Origin: Talinum fruticosum
Lineage: Eukaryota; Streptophyta; Magnoliopsida; Caryophyllales; Talinaceae
Reading direction: 5' to 3'
Assembly (NCBI GenBank): GCA_021018815.1
Contig: JAITYX010000016.1
Span: forward strand, 7,703,001-7,767,000
DNA: 64,000 nucleotides
Part shown: piece after piece, positions 37,270-51,050 of the stretch
How the letters are laid out: every line of letters begins with the position of its first letter
Position numbering within the stretch: position 1 is the stretch's first letter
Translations under genes and position numbers: made by a program
Notes under the pieces: generated by a model
What the model was told of the DNA's origin: nothing
The model's input: only the letters and a program-made list of their open reading frames with translations
Databases searched by the model: none

Positions 37270-37445
37270 ACCTGACCACATTGATTGACTATATACAGCC
37301 CAAAGAGGTCTCCGGAGAGGGCACGGGCGTCGCCGTCGTTGGAGCGGGAGGTGGGGCCGTAGACGAGTTTGAAGGTGTAGGTGACGTAGGTAACAAAGAC
37401 GAAGAGGATGAGCCAGAGCATTAGTAGGACATTAGGTTGATAAAA
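37270..37445 (-). pseudogene. GC-rich exon-like fragment encoding a membrane helix (unidentified)
   Basis: A short GC-rich island in AT-rich DNA. The minus strand encodes a hydrophobic helix (LMLWLILFVFVTYVTYTFKL) followed by VYGPTSRSNDGDARALSGDL and then low-quality sequence. Codons use C or G at third positions, unlike the flanks, as in a real exon of another gene. No start or splice context fits, so I read it as a transposed or decayed fragment; the family is unknown to me. Confidence 0.4.
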
Positions 37446-37804
37446 TAGTAGTGTTAGCACAATTTAAATTTGTGGCATTCATTTCTTCCCTGCCATTTGA
37501 ATAATGGACAAAGTTTATTAATTTCTTTGTTTTCAATTGAATAATGGGCATAGTTTATTTATTTCTTTGTTTCCTTTATTTACTTCCTTATTTTCCTGAT
37601 TTTTTTCACCTTATTTTTCCCGCAAAAACAAGTTTCTCTATTTACTTGCATTTGCATGGTAATTCCTTCTACAGTTACCCTCATTTTTTTTTCTATTTTT
37701 GTGTATTCCATGTTTTCTTCTTAAATATTGCTTGAAAATATTAAGCATCAAGAGCTTGATTGAGCATAAAAGATTTGCAGAAAGTATATATATAGATATT
37801 CTTC

Positions 37805-38035
37805 ACTAGCTAAGATCCGCATGTTGTCGCTATATCAATTTTTTAAAAATCTATAGTAATTTAGAAGTATGAATAGATAAATCTATTTATCTATTCAACA
37901 CAATTTAAAAGCATGATCAATACGCGGAAATTTAAATTGTGTTGAATAGATGAATAATTTATCTATTGATACTTCTAAATTACCAAACATTTTTAGAAAA
38001 TTGATATAGCGGCAGCACGTGGTATTAGCTTGTAT
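37805..38035. repeat. Foldback MITE (long palindrome)
   Basis: The arms at about 37805-37912 and 37930-38035 are near-perfect reverse complements. Paired words include GCTATATCAATTTT / AAAATTGATATAGC, AGTAATTTAGAAGTAT / ATACTTCTAAATTACC and ATAGATAAATCTATT-like sequence. The spacer is about 20 bp. It has the structure of a single hairpin MITE; no coding capacity. It sits about 270 bp upstream of the first SINA-like gene. Confidence 0.85.
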
Positions 38036-38099
38036 TGCTAATAAAAAATAAAAGTATAATCCCTCACTTGGGGGCTTGCAGTTATTAATTTTTTTTAAA

Positions 38100-38290
38100 A
38101 GATTAACAACTTTTATTTAACGGCTCAGTTAATCGGTGAATGAATTAAAAAATTTGGTTAATCGAGATCCAGTTAACTGATTTATCCGATTAACTCGGTT
38201 TATCCGGTTACGATTCCGGTTCACATTTTTCAAACCGAAAAAATCGGTTAACTGACAGAAACTTCTCGAATCGAACCGAACCGACCCGAG
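38100..38290. mobile_element. hAT-like repeat remnant abutting the SINA-like copy 1 start codon
   Basis: Contains many GGTTAA(C/T)(C/T)GA, CCGGTT and AACCGAACCGAC words, the same repertoire as 20681-20850. It ends about 10 bp before the ATG at 38300, where copy 2 instead has its native leader (GCAGTTTGGATAGGAAGG). The proximal promoter of copy 1 has thus been replaced by or filled with transposon sequence. Confidence 0.5.
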
Positions 38291-38299
38291 CGAGAGAGA

Positions 38300-40250
38300 A
38301 TGGCGAAATTCTCGATCTTCCGGGACGAGGATGAAGATGATGAAGAATTTTCCTCCCATAGCCCTAAGAGGAGGAGGACCTCTGAAACTCCATCGACTCC
38401 CCACCCAACCGAGAGTGACTATGAAATCCACGGCCATGATCGCTGCCACCAAGAAACGGGATCGGAGGATGACAACCATGGCGATGATGATTCCGAATCT
38501 GTTGATGAACCCACCAAGTCTAGTTCGATTCCGGTTTTCTTATCCGACCCGGATGTTTTGGATTGCCCCATTTGCTTCAATCCTTTGACCGTCCCTGTTT
38601 TTCAGGTGTTTCCTAAGTTTCTAACTCTAAGCTAATTTCCTTCGAAATAAGCTAATTTCCTTTTCCCGAATGAGTTACTCTCTTTGTTAATTTGTGATTC
38701 GTATTGATGTATTTTTGTTATTCTTGTTGTTTGTCAATCACGTGCTTTAGGAGAGCAGTTGGAGATTGGTTGTGGAATTAGGTTTCTTCATCCCGAAAAG
38801 AAAAGGAAGTTATTGATTATTTGATTATACAAAAATAATTAAAAAATATTAGGTCAGATGCCCAATTTTGGAAAATTATTGAAACAGCTTATTTCGTATC
38901 TAGATTGCAGTTTAAAGAGTTGAAAACTCAGAATTGGTCAATTTTTGACAATTGTTTGAGGATAAAGATAAATGGCTATTGGCCATTGCTGTGATACGGA
39001 TATCTTTTAGACTATTACCACCGTAGGGTTTGTGCTTTCACAAATGTTGTTCCTGAAGTCCCAAAGGACTTTAAAATGACCCTTTTTAGAGCTCTTTACT
39101 TTGAGTTTGACGGATAGGGGAAGGACAGAAGATAATTGTTTGTAATCTTACATCATGAGCATCATTCATTGGTCGTGTTTGAGCTGTAACTCTGTTACAT
39201 TTGCAAGGATAATTGATGGTTGAACATGCTACATAATGGAAGTTATATGTCAAAGGACAGTGAAGACACTGCCACTTCTAGTGTTAAATTGCACTGGATT
39301 GTGTTTCACCTTTCAATTTAGGGTTAGATAAGAAGAGGGTGCTGGGCGTTGTAATTTTATCCTTACATCGTGCTTCCAGCTGACTTGCGAAATAATGGAG
39401 GAGATTTTTTCTTGGAATTGATATTGCTTTTCTTTTCCTTGCGTCCTAATGAAGCCATTTTTTCCCTAGTTTTCAGCACTTTTGATTGATGACTTGTGTT
39501 AGTGGCTGAAGCTGAAGCAGCTACTTTCGAAGTACTGAACTTTGATATATGTGTGCTTGTGACTGTTTAGTGCAACAATGAGCATATAGCATGTGCTTCT
39601 TGCTGCACCAAGCTAGCTAACAAATGTGCCTCATGCTGTGAGAAAATTGGATATAATAATAATCGTTGCCGAGCAATTGAGAAGGTCATTGACTCAGTGA
39701 GAGTGTCATGCTGTTACTTAAAGTACGGTTGCAAAGAGAAGGTCATTTACTGTAAGAAACATGAACATGAGGAGATCTGCACCTATGTGCCGTGTTCATG
39801 TCCCTTTCTTGACTGCAACTTCCGGGATTCACCTAGTGGGTTTTCACAACATGTGGGCCAGGAACATACAGATTTTGTAATTTGCTTCCGCTATGACTCC
39901 GTATTTCCTGTTTCTGTAGGAATGGATGAAAAATTTGTTGTTCTACAGGAAGAGAGATGTGGTATTATGTTTGTTTTGAACCATGGTAACACAGTAACAG
40001 TTAGGTGTATTGATCCTAGCCTGTCGAAGGGAAGGTTTGCAAATGATATTGTACTACATGAGGGAGACAACTCATCAAATTCCAATCTTTCACGCATTCT
40101 ATTACAGGACAAGTCAGGAGTCATCCTTCTGTGGATTATTTTCTGATTCCCAGTTACTTCTATGACACTAATGGCCACCTTAAGTTGAAGGTTTGCATAT
40201 GGAATAAGGAGTGTCTAAGGGCCGAGGAGAGTTGCAAGTTGGAGACTAAG
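38300..40250 (+). CDS. SINA-like E3 ubiquitin ligase, copy 1 (frameshift near the C-terminus)
   Basis: SINA-like RING ligase of the plant SINAL7/10 type. Exon 1 (38300-38605) encodes an acidic N-terminus with RRRTSE and the first half of the RING (LDCPICFNPLTVPVFQ). After a GT-AG intron, exon 2 from 39571 gives CNNEHIACASCC and NKCASCC, then the SIAH-type zinc fingers (CCYLKYGCKE, HEEICTYVPCSCPFLDC, HVGQEH) and the beta-rich substrate-binding part. At 40070-40075 the sequence ACTCATC has one C less than copy 2 (ACTCCATC). This shifts the frame and ends translation early at 40145, some 40 residues short of copy 2. Beyond it the original frame continues (DYFLIPSYFYDT). It is a tandem duplicate of the gene at 42419-44198. 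Confidence 0.88.
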
Positions 40251-41317
40251 GTTAGTCTTCTTTGTGATACGCATTTTTAGCCCCATTCAAAATTTTAGGC
40301 TAAATTTTCAAGCAAGTCTATCACTTTCTATGAGACAAAAGGAAAATGGAGATTTCAAGTGTCTCGCATGTAATCAAGTCTGTCATGTTTTAAGAGAAGG
40401 GAAAAATCAATCAGGTTTGACTGCTGAAATATGGTTTTCAAAATTTTTTCCTCGCACCTTTTCAGTTTTTGGTTTAAAAATAGTCATCCATCACGTCTTC
40501 TATCTTTTTGCATGCTTAGTCTTTGCAAATGTTTATGTAACTTTTCTTTTAGCATCAGAATCTTTGTGTGTCTTCCAAAACATCCTCTTTTGGCAGTTAT
40601 GGCAAAGATAAGGTTGCATGCATATTGACCTTGATGGGGCTCATCTTGGGTGGTTGAAGTTATGGTACTGCCAAGTTTTCATGATATAGACTCGATGCAG
40701 TGTGGGTTATTTGTATTCATGACAATAGGTTGGAGCTGGACATGGGATTTTTCAACAAATTTCCATCCACACTAGGGTCATGAATGGTTGGTCCTGTGAA
40801 TAACTTTTATAGGGTCTTAATCATCCATTTGAAGTTTCATGTCTTTGGTGTGCCAATAATCTGATCTCCTAGGTGTAGAGGAAGCTCATGAATCCATCAA
40901 ACTTGGTAGTTAAATTCTACTAAGGTGATTCCTATTCCACTTCAATGGAAGAGTCACGCCCAAGTTCTGTAGCATTGGGATAGTGCCACATAAAGTGGCC
41001 ATGGCAATTCTCTCCCATTCTTCTGTAGGCTAAACTGTACTGTATTTTGCCGCATGATGAATATGGTTCCTTCTCCCATCCCCATGCCTTTCCTGCATGT
41101 CTGCCTAAAAAGGTGCTTTCCAACCAATTTTGACAAAACAAGGACTTGATTTCATGCTTTTAAGAACATCCGAATTTTGATTTGAGCAACAAAGTCTAGA
41201 CTTGCTTGACAGTTCGGTGTAAAATTTCGTAAACTGATGGAGCTGTCGGAATTTCCTTATGCAACCTCGTATGTAGTCTCTTTGATTTGTCAGGCAAAGG
41301 CAAAGGTGACCTCCTGT

Positions 41318-41507
41318 TTGGAAAGAAGGGCTTGTATTACATTTTGTAGCGCATCATGTCTTTGTCCAGTTTGGGAAGAAGGGCTTGTATTACATTTTGT
41401 AGCGGATCATGTCTTTGTATTCCAGTTTGGGTAGAAGGGTTTGATTACATTTTGTAGCGCATCATGTCTTTGTATTCCTGTTCGGGAAGAAGTGGTTGTA
41501 TTATATT
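41318..41507 (+). repeat. Minisatellite downstream of SINA-like copy 1
   Basis: About 3.5 copies of a unit of 53-57 bp containing GGGAAGAAGGGCTTGTATTA and GCATCATGTCTTTGTATTCC. The matching place after copy 2 (about 45355-45430) has a single copy, so the array expanded after the duplication. Confidence 0.9.
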
Positions 41508-41586
41508 TTGTGCAAGGCTTTGCTGGATCGTACTGATTATCCATAACTGCTTTGGTACACTCTTGTAAAGCCATATTACATTCTCT

Positions 41587-42078
41587 ATTTTATAATATAT
41601 GTCACTTTAACTAATTTTTTCGATTCATAATACTTGTTATTTTAAAATCCCAATGGTATATTAATCACTAGGTTTTCAATTTTATCCTTTTTAATTATTT
41701 TCTTTATTTTTAAAACTTTATCATTTTTAATAATATTCTAACATATTCAATTTTTTAATTATTTACTTCTTTATATTCACATGAAATGAAAACGGAAAAG
41801 AGATTGAGAAAGAGATAGAGATAGAGAGGATACAAGAGGAGAGCGTGAGTATTGTGAGGAAAGAGATTTTGTGAGATTAGGAAATCGGGAAGAGAGAGAG
41901 AGAAAGGAGAGACAGAAATATGAGATTAGGAAACTCGGGCGAGAGAGAAAAAAATAGAGATGTGCAATTTTATTAGAAATAAAAAAAAGAGATAAAAGGG
42001 GGTATATTAGACATTTTATCACTTAACTAATTTGCACTTTAATTTTTTTATATATTTTAAAATGACATATATTTTAAA
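41587..42078. mobile_element. MITE with ATATGTCA-type ends between the SINA-like genes
   Basis: The left end (TTTTATAATATATGTCACTT) and the reverse complement of the right end (TTTTAAAATATATGTCATTT) match. The 0.5-kb interior is AT-rich at the edges with a purine-rich GAGA block at about 41800-41960. Such ATATGTCA(C)TTT ends occur in plant Stowaway-like MITEs, but I could not set a target duplication. Confidence 0.55.
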
Positions 42079-42418
42079 AGCAGACTAGTAACTTCTTGCA
42101 AATTGAATGTCTTCTTTGATTTTTATGCTTTTTAAGAAATGCTTTTGATTAATCTTTTTATATAAATAAAATACCAATAATATTTTTCATATTTACATTT
42201 CAGAAGATCATCTTAAATTTTCCAATCTTCATATAATTATTTTTAAAATTTAAAATATAGATAATTTTGAAATATTTAAAAATTTTGGAACATCTTGCGC
42301 TTGAAATACATGCACTTAAGCACCACCAAAGGTGTCGTTCCACCGACTTCCCACGTATTGCTGTGTGGGTCAAACAAAATGCAGTTTGGATAGGAAGGTA
42401 GAGAGAGAGAGAGAGAGA

Positions 42419-44198
42419 ATGGCGAAATTCTCGATCTTCCACGACGAGGATGAAGACGATGAAGAATTTTCCTTCCGTAGCCCTAAGAGGAGGAGGACCT
42501 CTGAAACTCCGTCGATTTCCCATCCAACCGAGAATGACGATGAAATCCACGGCCACGATCACTGCCACCAACAAACGCGATCGGAAGATGACAACCATGG
42601 CGATGATGATTCCGAATCTGTTGATGAAACTACGAGGTCGGGTTCGATTCCGGTACTCTTATCCGACCCGGATGTTTTGGATTGCTCCATTTGCTTCAAT
42701 CCCTTGACCGTCCCTGTTTTTCAGGTACTTTCTAAGTTTCGTCACTCAATTTCTTTGGATTAGCTTAATTTTCTTTTCCCGAATGAGTTACTCTCTTTGT
42801 TAATTTGTGATTCGTATTGATGTATTTTTGGTATTCTTGTTGTTTGTCAAGAACGTGCATTTAGGAGAGCAGTTGGAGATTGGGTGTGGAATTAGATTTC
42901 TTCATCCGAAAAAGAAAAGGAAGTTACTGATTATTTGACTATACAAAAAGAATGGGTCAATTTTGAACAATTGTTTGAGGGTAAAGATGAATGGTTATTG
43001 GTCATTGCTCTGATACGGATATCTCTTAGACTCTTACCACCATAGGTTGGTGCTTTCACAATTGTTGTTCCTGAAGTCCCAAATAACTTTAAAATGACCC
43101 TTTTTAGAGCTCTTTAAAATAATTGTTTGTAATCTTACATCATGCATCATTCTTTGGTCGTGTTTGAGCTGTAACTCCATTACATTTGCAAGGATAATTG
43201 AAGGTTGAACATGCTACATAATGGAAGTTATATGTCAAAGGACAATGAAGACACTGCCACTTCTAGTGTTAAATTGCATTGGATTGTGTTTGGCCTTTCA
43301 ATTTAGGTTTAGATAAGAAGAGGGTACTGGGCGTTGTAATTTTATCCTTAGATTATCCTTCCAGCTGAGTAGTGAAATAATGGAGGAGATTTCTTCTTGG
43401 AATTGATATGGCTTTTCCTTTCCTTGTGTCCTAGTGTAGCCCTTTTTTTTTTTCTATGTTTTCAGCACTTTTGATTGATGACTAATGTACATCATGTTTA
43501 CTGAACTTTGATAGTTGTGTGCTTGTGATTGTTAGTGCGACAGTGGGCATATAGCATGTGCTTCTTGCTGCACCAAGCTCGCTAACAAATGTCCCTCATG
43601 CTGTGGGAGAATTGGATATAATCGTTGCCGAGCAATTGAGAAGGTCATTGAATCAGTGAGAGTTTCATGCTGTTACTTACGGCACGGTTGCAAAGAAATG
43701 GTCAGTTACTGTAAGAAACATGAGCATGAGGAGATCTGCACCTATGCGCCTTGTTCATGTCCCTTTCTTGACTGCGACTTCCGGGGTTCACCTAGGAGGC
43801 TTTCACAACATGTGGGCCAGGAACATACAGATTTTGTAGTTCGCTTCCGTTATGACTCCATATTTCCTGTTTCTGTAGGAATGGATGAAAAATTTGTTGT
43901 TCTACTGGAAGAGAGATATGGTATTATGTTTCTTTTGAACCATGGCAACGCAGTAACAGTTAGGTGTATTGATCCTAGCCTGTCTAAGGGAAGGTTTGCA
44001 TATGATATTGTACTACATGAGGGAGACAACTCCATCAAATTCCAATCTTTCACACATTCTATTACAGGACAAGTCAGGAATCATCCATCTGTGGATTATT
44101 TTCTGGTTCCTGGTTACTTCTATGACACTAATGGTCACCTTAAGTTGGAGGTTTGCATATGGAATAAGGAGTGTCTAAAGGCTGAGGAGACTTGCTAA
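42419..44198 (+). CDS. SINA-like E3 ubiquitin ligase, copy 2 (intact)
   Basis: Intact paralogue of the gene at 38300. Exons are 42419-42724 and 43536-44198, giving 322 residues. The order is an acidic Ser- and His-rich N-terminus (EDEDDEEFSFRSPKRRRTSE), a modified RING (LDCSICFNPLTVPVFQ then CDSGHIACASCC and NKCPSCCGRIG), SIAH-type zinc fingers (CCYLRHGCKE, HEEICTYAPCSCPFLDCDF, HVGQEH) and the C-terminal domain ending KECLKAEETC. The first pair of RING cysteines reads CSIC. The intron (42725-43535) aligns with that of copy 1. The leader is GA-rich. It probably ubiquitinates unknown targets in cytosol or nucleus. Stop TAA arises where copy 1 reads on (TTGCTAAG versus TTGCAAG). Confidence 0.92.
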
Positions 44199-45540
44199 GT
44201 TGGAGTACTAAGGTTAGTCTTCTTTATGATACTTATGTTCAGCTCCATCCAAAATTTTAGGCTAAAATTTCAAGCAAGTCTATCACTTTCTATGAGATAG
44301 AAGGAAAATGGAGATTCCAAGTGTGTTGCATGAAATCAAGTCTGTTACGTTTTCAGAAATGGGAAAAATCAATCAGGTTTGACTGCTGAAATATGGTTAT
44401 CGAATTTTTCTCCACACACCTTTTCAGTTTTTGGTTTGAAAATAGTCGTCCATTACGTTTTCTATCTTTTTGCATGCTTAGTCTTTGCAAATATCTACCC
44501 AATTTTTTTCTTATAAAAAAATGTTTATGTAACTTTTCTTTTAGTATCAGAATCTTTGTGTCTTCCAAAAACATCCTCTTTTGGCAATTATGGCAAATAT
44601 AAGATTGCATGCATGTTGACCTTGATGGGGCTCATATTGGGTGGTTGTAGTTATGGTACTGCTAAGTTTTGCATGATATAGACTCAATTCAGTGTGGGTT
44701 ATTTGTATTCATGACTATAGGTTGGAGCTGGACATGGGATTTTTCAACCAACTTCCATCCACACTAGGGTCATGAATGGTTGATCCCGTGAATAACTTTT
44801 GTAAGGTCTTAATTGTGAAATCATCCATTTGAAGTTTCATGTCTTTGGCGTGCCAATAATCTGATGTCCTAGGTGTAGAGGAAGCTCAAAAATCCATCGA
44901 ACTTGGTTGTTAAATTCTACTAAGGTGATTCCTATTCCACTTCAGTGGAAGACTCACACCCGAGTTCTGTAGCATTGGGATAGTGCCACATGAAATGGCC
45001 GTGGCAATTCTCGCCCATTCTTCTCTAGGCTAAACTGTACAGTATTTTGCGGCATATGTCGCGGCTATTTGGTTCCTTCTCCCATCCCCATTCCTTCCCT
45101 GCATGTCTGCCTAAAATGCTGCATTCCAACCAATTTTGATAAAAAGGACTTGATTTCATGCCTTTAAGAACATCAAAAGTTTGATTGGAGCAACAAAGTA
45201 TAGACTTGCTTGACAGTTTGGTGTAAAATTTCGTAAACTGATGGAGCTGTCAAATCTCCTTGTGCAACCTCATATGTACTCTCCTCGATTTGTCAGGCAA
45301 AGGTGACCTCCTGTTTACATATTTATGTATAAATATGTACAAAATCTAGTATGATTGCGATGCTTTGCGCTTGCATCATGTCTATGTATCCCAGTTTGGG
45401 AAGAAGGGCTTGTATTACGTTTTGTGCAAAGCTTTGCTGGATCGTACTGGTTATCCATAATTGCTTTGGTAGATTCTTGTAAAGCTATGGTAAATACTTG
45501 TGAATATGTATTTTATGGTGTTCTTTCATATGCCTATTTT
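44199..45540 (+). other. Downstream duplicated flank of SINA-like copy 2
   Basis: Aligns at high identity with 40251-41520 after copy 1, showing that the duplication unit extends more than 1.2 kb past the coding region. No independent gene is seen. A shorter third copy of part of it lies at about 47800-47920. Confidence 0.7.
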
Positions 45541-45551
45541 GTGTATGTGTG

Positions 45552-45586
<35 letters not shown>

Positions 45587-45605
45587 GTATATGTATATGT
45601 ATATG

Positions 45606-45663
<58 letters not shown>
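45541..45663 (+). repeat. Compound microsatellite
   Basis: (GTATAT)n-type hexamers followed by a long (TA)n run. It marks the boundary between the SINA-like duplicated block and the GST region. Confidence 0.95.
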
Positions 45664-45665
<2 letters not shown>

Positions 45666-45848
45666 TTCAATTTAAATTGACAAATCCAACACCAAAGTTG
45701 CACAAAGCAAGAACCCAAGAAAACCATGACTAATTCTGAACTTACTCATACCAAAGAAAGAAATAGCCCCCACATGTGATCCTTATTAGCTATGTTTAAC
45801 TTTGCCCACAAGATGAGTGTACCCCAAACATGCAGAAAATGTGGAGCT

Positions 45849-46739
<891 letters not shown>

Positions 46740-47344
46740 TTATTGTAGTATATAGTCTTCCCCTCTTCCCCCCAAAAAAAAAAAAAAGTCTAAAGCACTT
46801 CTCTTTCTTGCTCCCCAAGCTCTTCTCCGCCCCCTCCAAATAAAGTCAAGCCTATTTTTTTCCTTTTTACCTAAAATGAACCACAAAAACCGACACAATA
46901 AAGCAATTTTTAGTAAATGAGTCCTACTTTTGCGAGATCTAAAATATATAGATTTAGACAGTCTTATTAAAAGTTAATCTACATAAAATTTCAATTCTAA
47001 TTGTTAGGTTAAGATTTTATTGACAAGTCAGACATATCCATTTGTTATATTTGATGTTGAATCAAGTTTGATGGTGACAATTTGTTTTTCCATCCGCCTG
47101 TCATTTAGCATATTTTTTAGGGTTGTTTTCCTCTCATAAGTTTTAAGTATTGATGAGTAATTTGACCGATGAAGACATACATATAAATAATTAAGCATCA
47201 ATTTTTAATGTGTTAGTAATCTTAATGAATAAAAGATAGCAAATTCATGCTGCAAAATGTTACATGGTTGGTGCCGGTAACTGTCTTCCTTATTTCTACA
47301 TCTAAGTAGTAAATCTAGCTAAGTTTTTTCCTTCTATTTTTTTG
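46740..47344. other. Intergenic between GSTU copy 1 and the ALG3 fragment
   Basis: AT-rich; partly alignable with the region upstream of GSTU copy 2 (for example AGGTTAAGATTT at about 47004 versus 49180). No gene. Confidence 0.4.
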
Positions 47345-47660
47345 GGATGGTTTCACTTCTCATTCTTTTTGGAGGATTCAGCCATAGCTAGATAACCATA
47401 AGGAATAAAGGGGTCGTCCAAAGAAGATAGGGCAAGCTGAATGCTGAAGAAATACTTGCAGTACCCGAGAGCTGATTTCAATATAACAAACTCTAGTATT
47501 TGATTGGACATTATATTCATTTGGATGTTTTGAGATTAACGATGAGACTAACCTGGAATAAAACTGACAGAGCAGTGAGCGAGCGGGCAAAAACAATGCC
47601 AATGAAGTCTCTGACAGACATGGTAGTTACAGTATCTGACATGATCAGATCACGGAATTA
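47345..47660 (-). pseudogene. Duplicated 3' fragment of ALG3
   Basis: Aligns with 49660-50150 of the ALG3 gene: the segment matching exon 11 (ACTACCATGTCTGTC in place of ACTACCATGTTTGTC) and its flanking introns, plus part of exon 12 and the terminal TTTGGAGGATTC. Introns are kept, so this is a DNA-level copy, not a retrocopy. Substitutions and insertions destroy the frame. The fragment lies downstream of GSTU copy 1 exactly as real ALG3 lies downstream of GSTU copy 2. Confidence 0.8.
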
Positions 47661-47799
47661 GGGCACAGGTTTTCCAGTTTGATGGTTTGGGACTCTTTGC
47701 TGTGAGTATGTATATGGACATAAAATTTGACAATTTCATGCAAACTTTACCATGATATATTCAAGAAGGTGATATGTAACATTGGGTGGCCATAGTTGT

Positions 47800-47920
47800 G
47801 GTACTGATAAGTCTTACATTATACAGATTCAATGCAGTACTGTGGGTTGTCTGTATTCATGAAGATGTGTTTGGACATGGGATTTAACAAACAATTTGCA
47901 TGCATACGGATCGTGGAGGA
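47800..47920 (+). repeat. Third partial copy of the SINA-like downstream flank
   Basis: Shares ATTGGGTGG, GGTACTG, ACTGTGGGTTGTCTGTATTC-like and GGACATGGGATTT words in the same order with 40640-40760 and 44634-44750. Confidence 0.75.
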
Positions 47921-48177
47921 GTAGAAGACTTATGCGAGTTAACACTGGTACAGAAATATCCAAATAATAGAACTGCCCGAAAAGATCAATTAAAATCGAG
48001 CACCTAACTCAAAATACCAAACGTTATACAAACCAAGAACAACCCAAGAAAACCATTATTAATTTTCAACTTACACACCAAAGAAAGAGAAATAACCCCA
48101 CACATGGAATCCTTATTAGCTATGTTAACTTTGCCCACTAGTTAAGTATACTCCAAACATGCACAGAATATGGAATG

Positions 48178-49006
<829 letters not shown>

Positions 49007-49040
49007 TTAAGATGTTGGAAATAGGAGTTGGAATTTGAGG

Positions 49041-49050
49041 GGTTTTTATA
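49041..49050 (-). promoter_or_regulatory. TATA box of GSTU copy 2
   Basis: TATAAAAACC on the minus strand, about 70 bp upstream of the ATG at 48973. Confidence 0.6.
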
Positions 49051-49070
49051 AGAGACTGTGAAATCCATGC

Positions 49071-49089
49071 AAAGTCATCGCTTGCGTCA
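49071..49089 (-). promoter_or_regulatory. as-1-like element, GSTU copy 2
   Basis: The minus strand reads TGACGCAAGCGATGACTTT, one base different from the element of copy 1 and with the same 12-bp spacing of TGAC cores and the same position about 20 bp before the TATA box. Confidence 0.75.
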
Positions 49090-49643
49090 CTTGAAACGTT
49101 TAATTGTAGTATTCCTGCTACTGCTTAAAGTATTCAGTTTGGTCTCTGATCTGACCAACCCTACCACCCCCCCAATTTTTTAGGTCAAGATTTCATTAAC
49201 AAACCAAGCATCTATGTATCATTTAACGCTAAATCAGATTAGTGACGCCATTTTATTTTTGCTCATAATTTTTAATGCTGTTGACTTGACTGGCCAAGAT
49301 AGACACATAGAAACAAGCATGGATTTCATAATTGCCTATTCATGAAATCTGTACTATGCACATTTACTCAATAGATGCAATAAAATTGCAGTACCCCTTC
49401 TGAATAATAGACGCAATAAAATCACAAGTATAGCTGAACAAATTAGCTGTCAGATAAAAGAAAGAGAGCACTCTGGTAAAAAAAATTACATAAGTGGCGC
49501 CTGTAACTGTATAGTGAAAGTATTCACAAAACATCATTCTTTCTCATCTCTACATCTAATATGTAAATTCAGCCAAGTTTTTCCTTTCTTTTTAAAAGAC
49601 AAAATTGGGGGGGTTGTTCAGCCTTAGGTATCCATAATTGGTG

Positions 49644-50990
49644 TCACTTTTCCTTCTTTTTGGAGGATTCATGATCGAAGTAAGGATATTCTGGAGGAGG
49701 AATCCAGAGTCCCCATAGTATCAGCAAGTGGATGCAAATAAGTACAACTGATGAGTAGCTGTTTGATGGATAAATATTCCAACAACATTCCACTCCTACG
49801 AACAAAGCTATCCTGCAAAACCAGATTGGATGATGATGACTAAATAAGGGCTATAATTATATTTCAATACAGCGAAAAAGGGGGAGGCGTTGATCGAGCA
49901 ACATACCGCATCAATGTAGGGAAATGCGCCTTCCAGAGAAGATAGGGTAAGCTGAAGAAGTACCTGTAACCAAGAGTTCAGTTCAACATGACAAACATTA
50001 CTACTGCATTGGACATTATATTCATTTGGATGTTGTGAAATTAATGAGAGACTAACCAGGAATAAAACTGATAATGTAGTGAGCGGGCACAAACAATGCC
50101 GATGAAGTTCCCGACAAACATGGTAGTTACAATATCTGAAATGATCAGATCATGGAATTAGGGCACTGGGGTTTTTTCCAGTTTGATAGGGTTCAGGGAA
50201 GTTCAGGGGTTGAGAGGAAGATTCTAATAGGAAGAGGCAAGCATAGCCCAATTCTAGAGAGACCAACTAGATAAGCTACTTACGTTCTGCTCTCAGAATT
50301 TTTGATGTTGTGCCATATGCATAAAGTTGCTTGAGAGGGAAACACCTCATAGTCGCAACATATACAGAATGCAACAATTTCAGAAGTCCACCCTCATGCC
50401 TGAAAGAACATGGACAAATAAATTAGTATTAGGATTCAGTCTACGTCATTCTGTGTGTTACGTGGTCCAAAAGAAGATGTCACTCTACAAGAATAGCATT
50501 TCAAATTTGACTAGTTCAGGGGTAAGGCTGCTACATCCCTCCCCTCCTCTCCCCCCCAAAAAAAATACAAAAGAAAAGAAAAGGTGGGACTCTCAGGTAT
50601 GAATATCGATATGGATATAAAACTCGACTATTTCACACCAACGTTTTCTTGAGCACTTAAAAACCATGATATTCAAGAAGGTGATATTCTGATTGGATAG
50701 AGGGAGTCTAGTGCCCTGTAATCCCAGGTTAGTAATATTTCCTATGTTATTTTCCAGTGTCACAGAAATTAAAGGTAAGGAATCCCAGGATGTTAATATG
50801 CTTCCAAATAGTCCCTACTCTGTACCACTGTCTTATCAAATACCTGCAGACTAAATGTCACCTGTCCGGTTCAACTGCATTATTGATGGGCAAGAATGCC
50901 TAGACAGACAGAAGATTACACTTTATTTTGTGAATCAGCTTCAGAGTTTGATGTTTTTTCATTCCACCTCAGTGAAGTAATCAATAGTTA

Positions 50991-51050
<60 letters not shown>

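Noticed and set aside
41318..41507. CRISPR-like array of regularly spaced repeats
   Set aside because: Units are contiguous, about 55 bp each and degenerate with no unique spacers, in a plant genome. It is a minisatellite.
45485..45727. Tyr-Ile repeat protein
   Set aside because: Translation of the compound (TA)n microsatellite.
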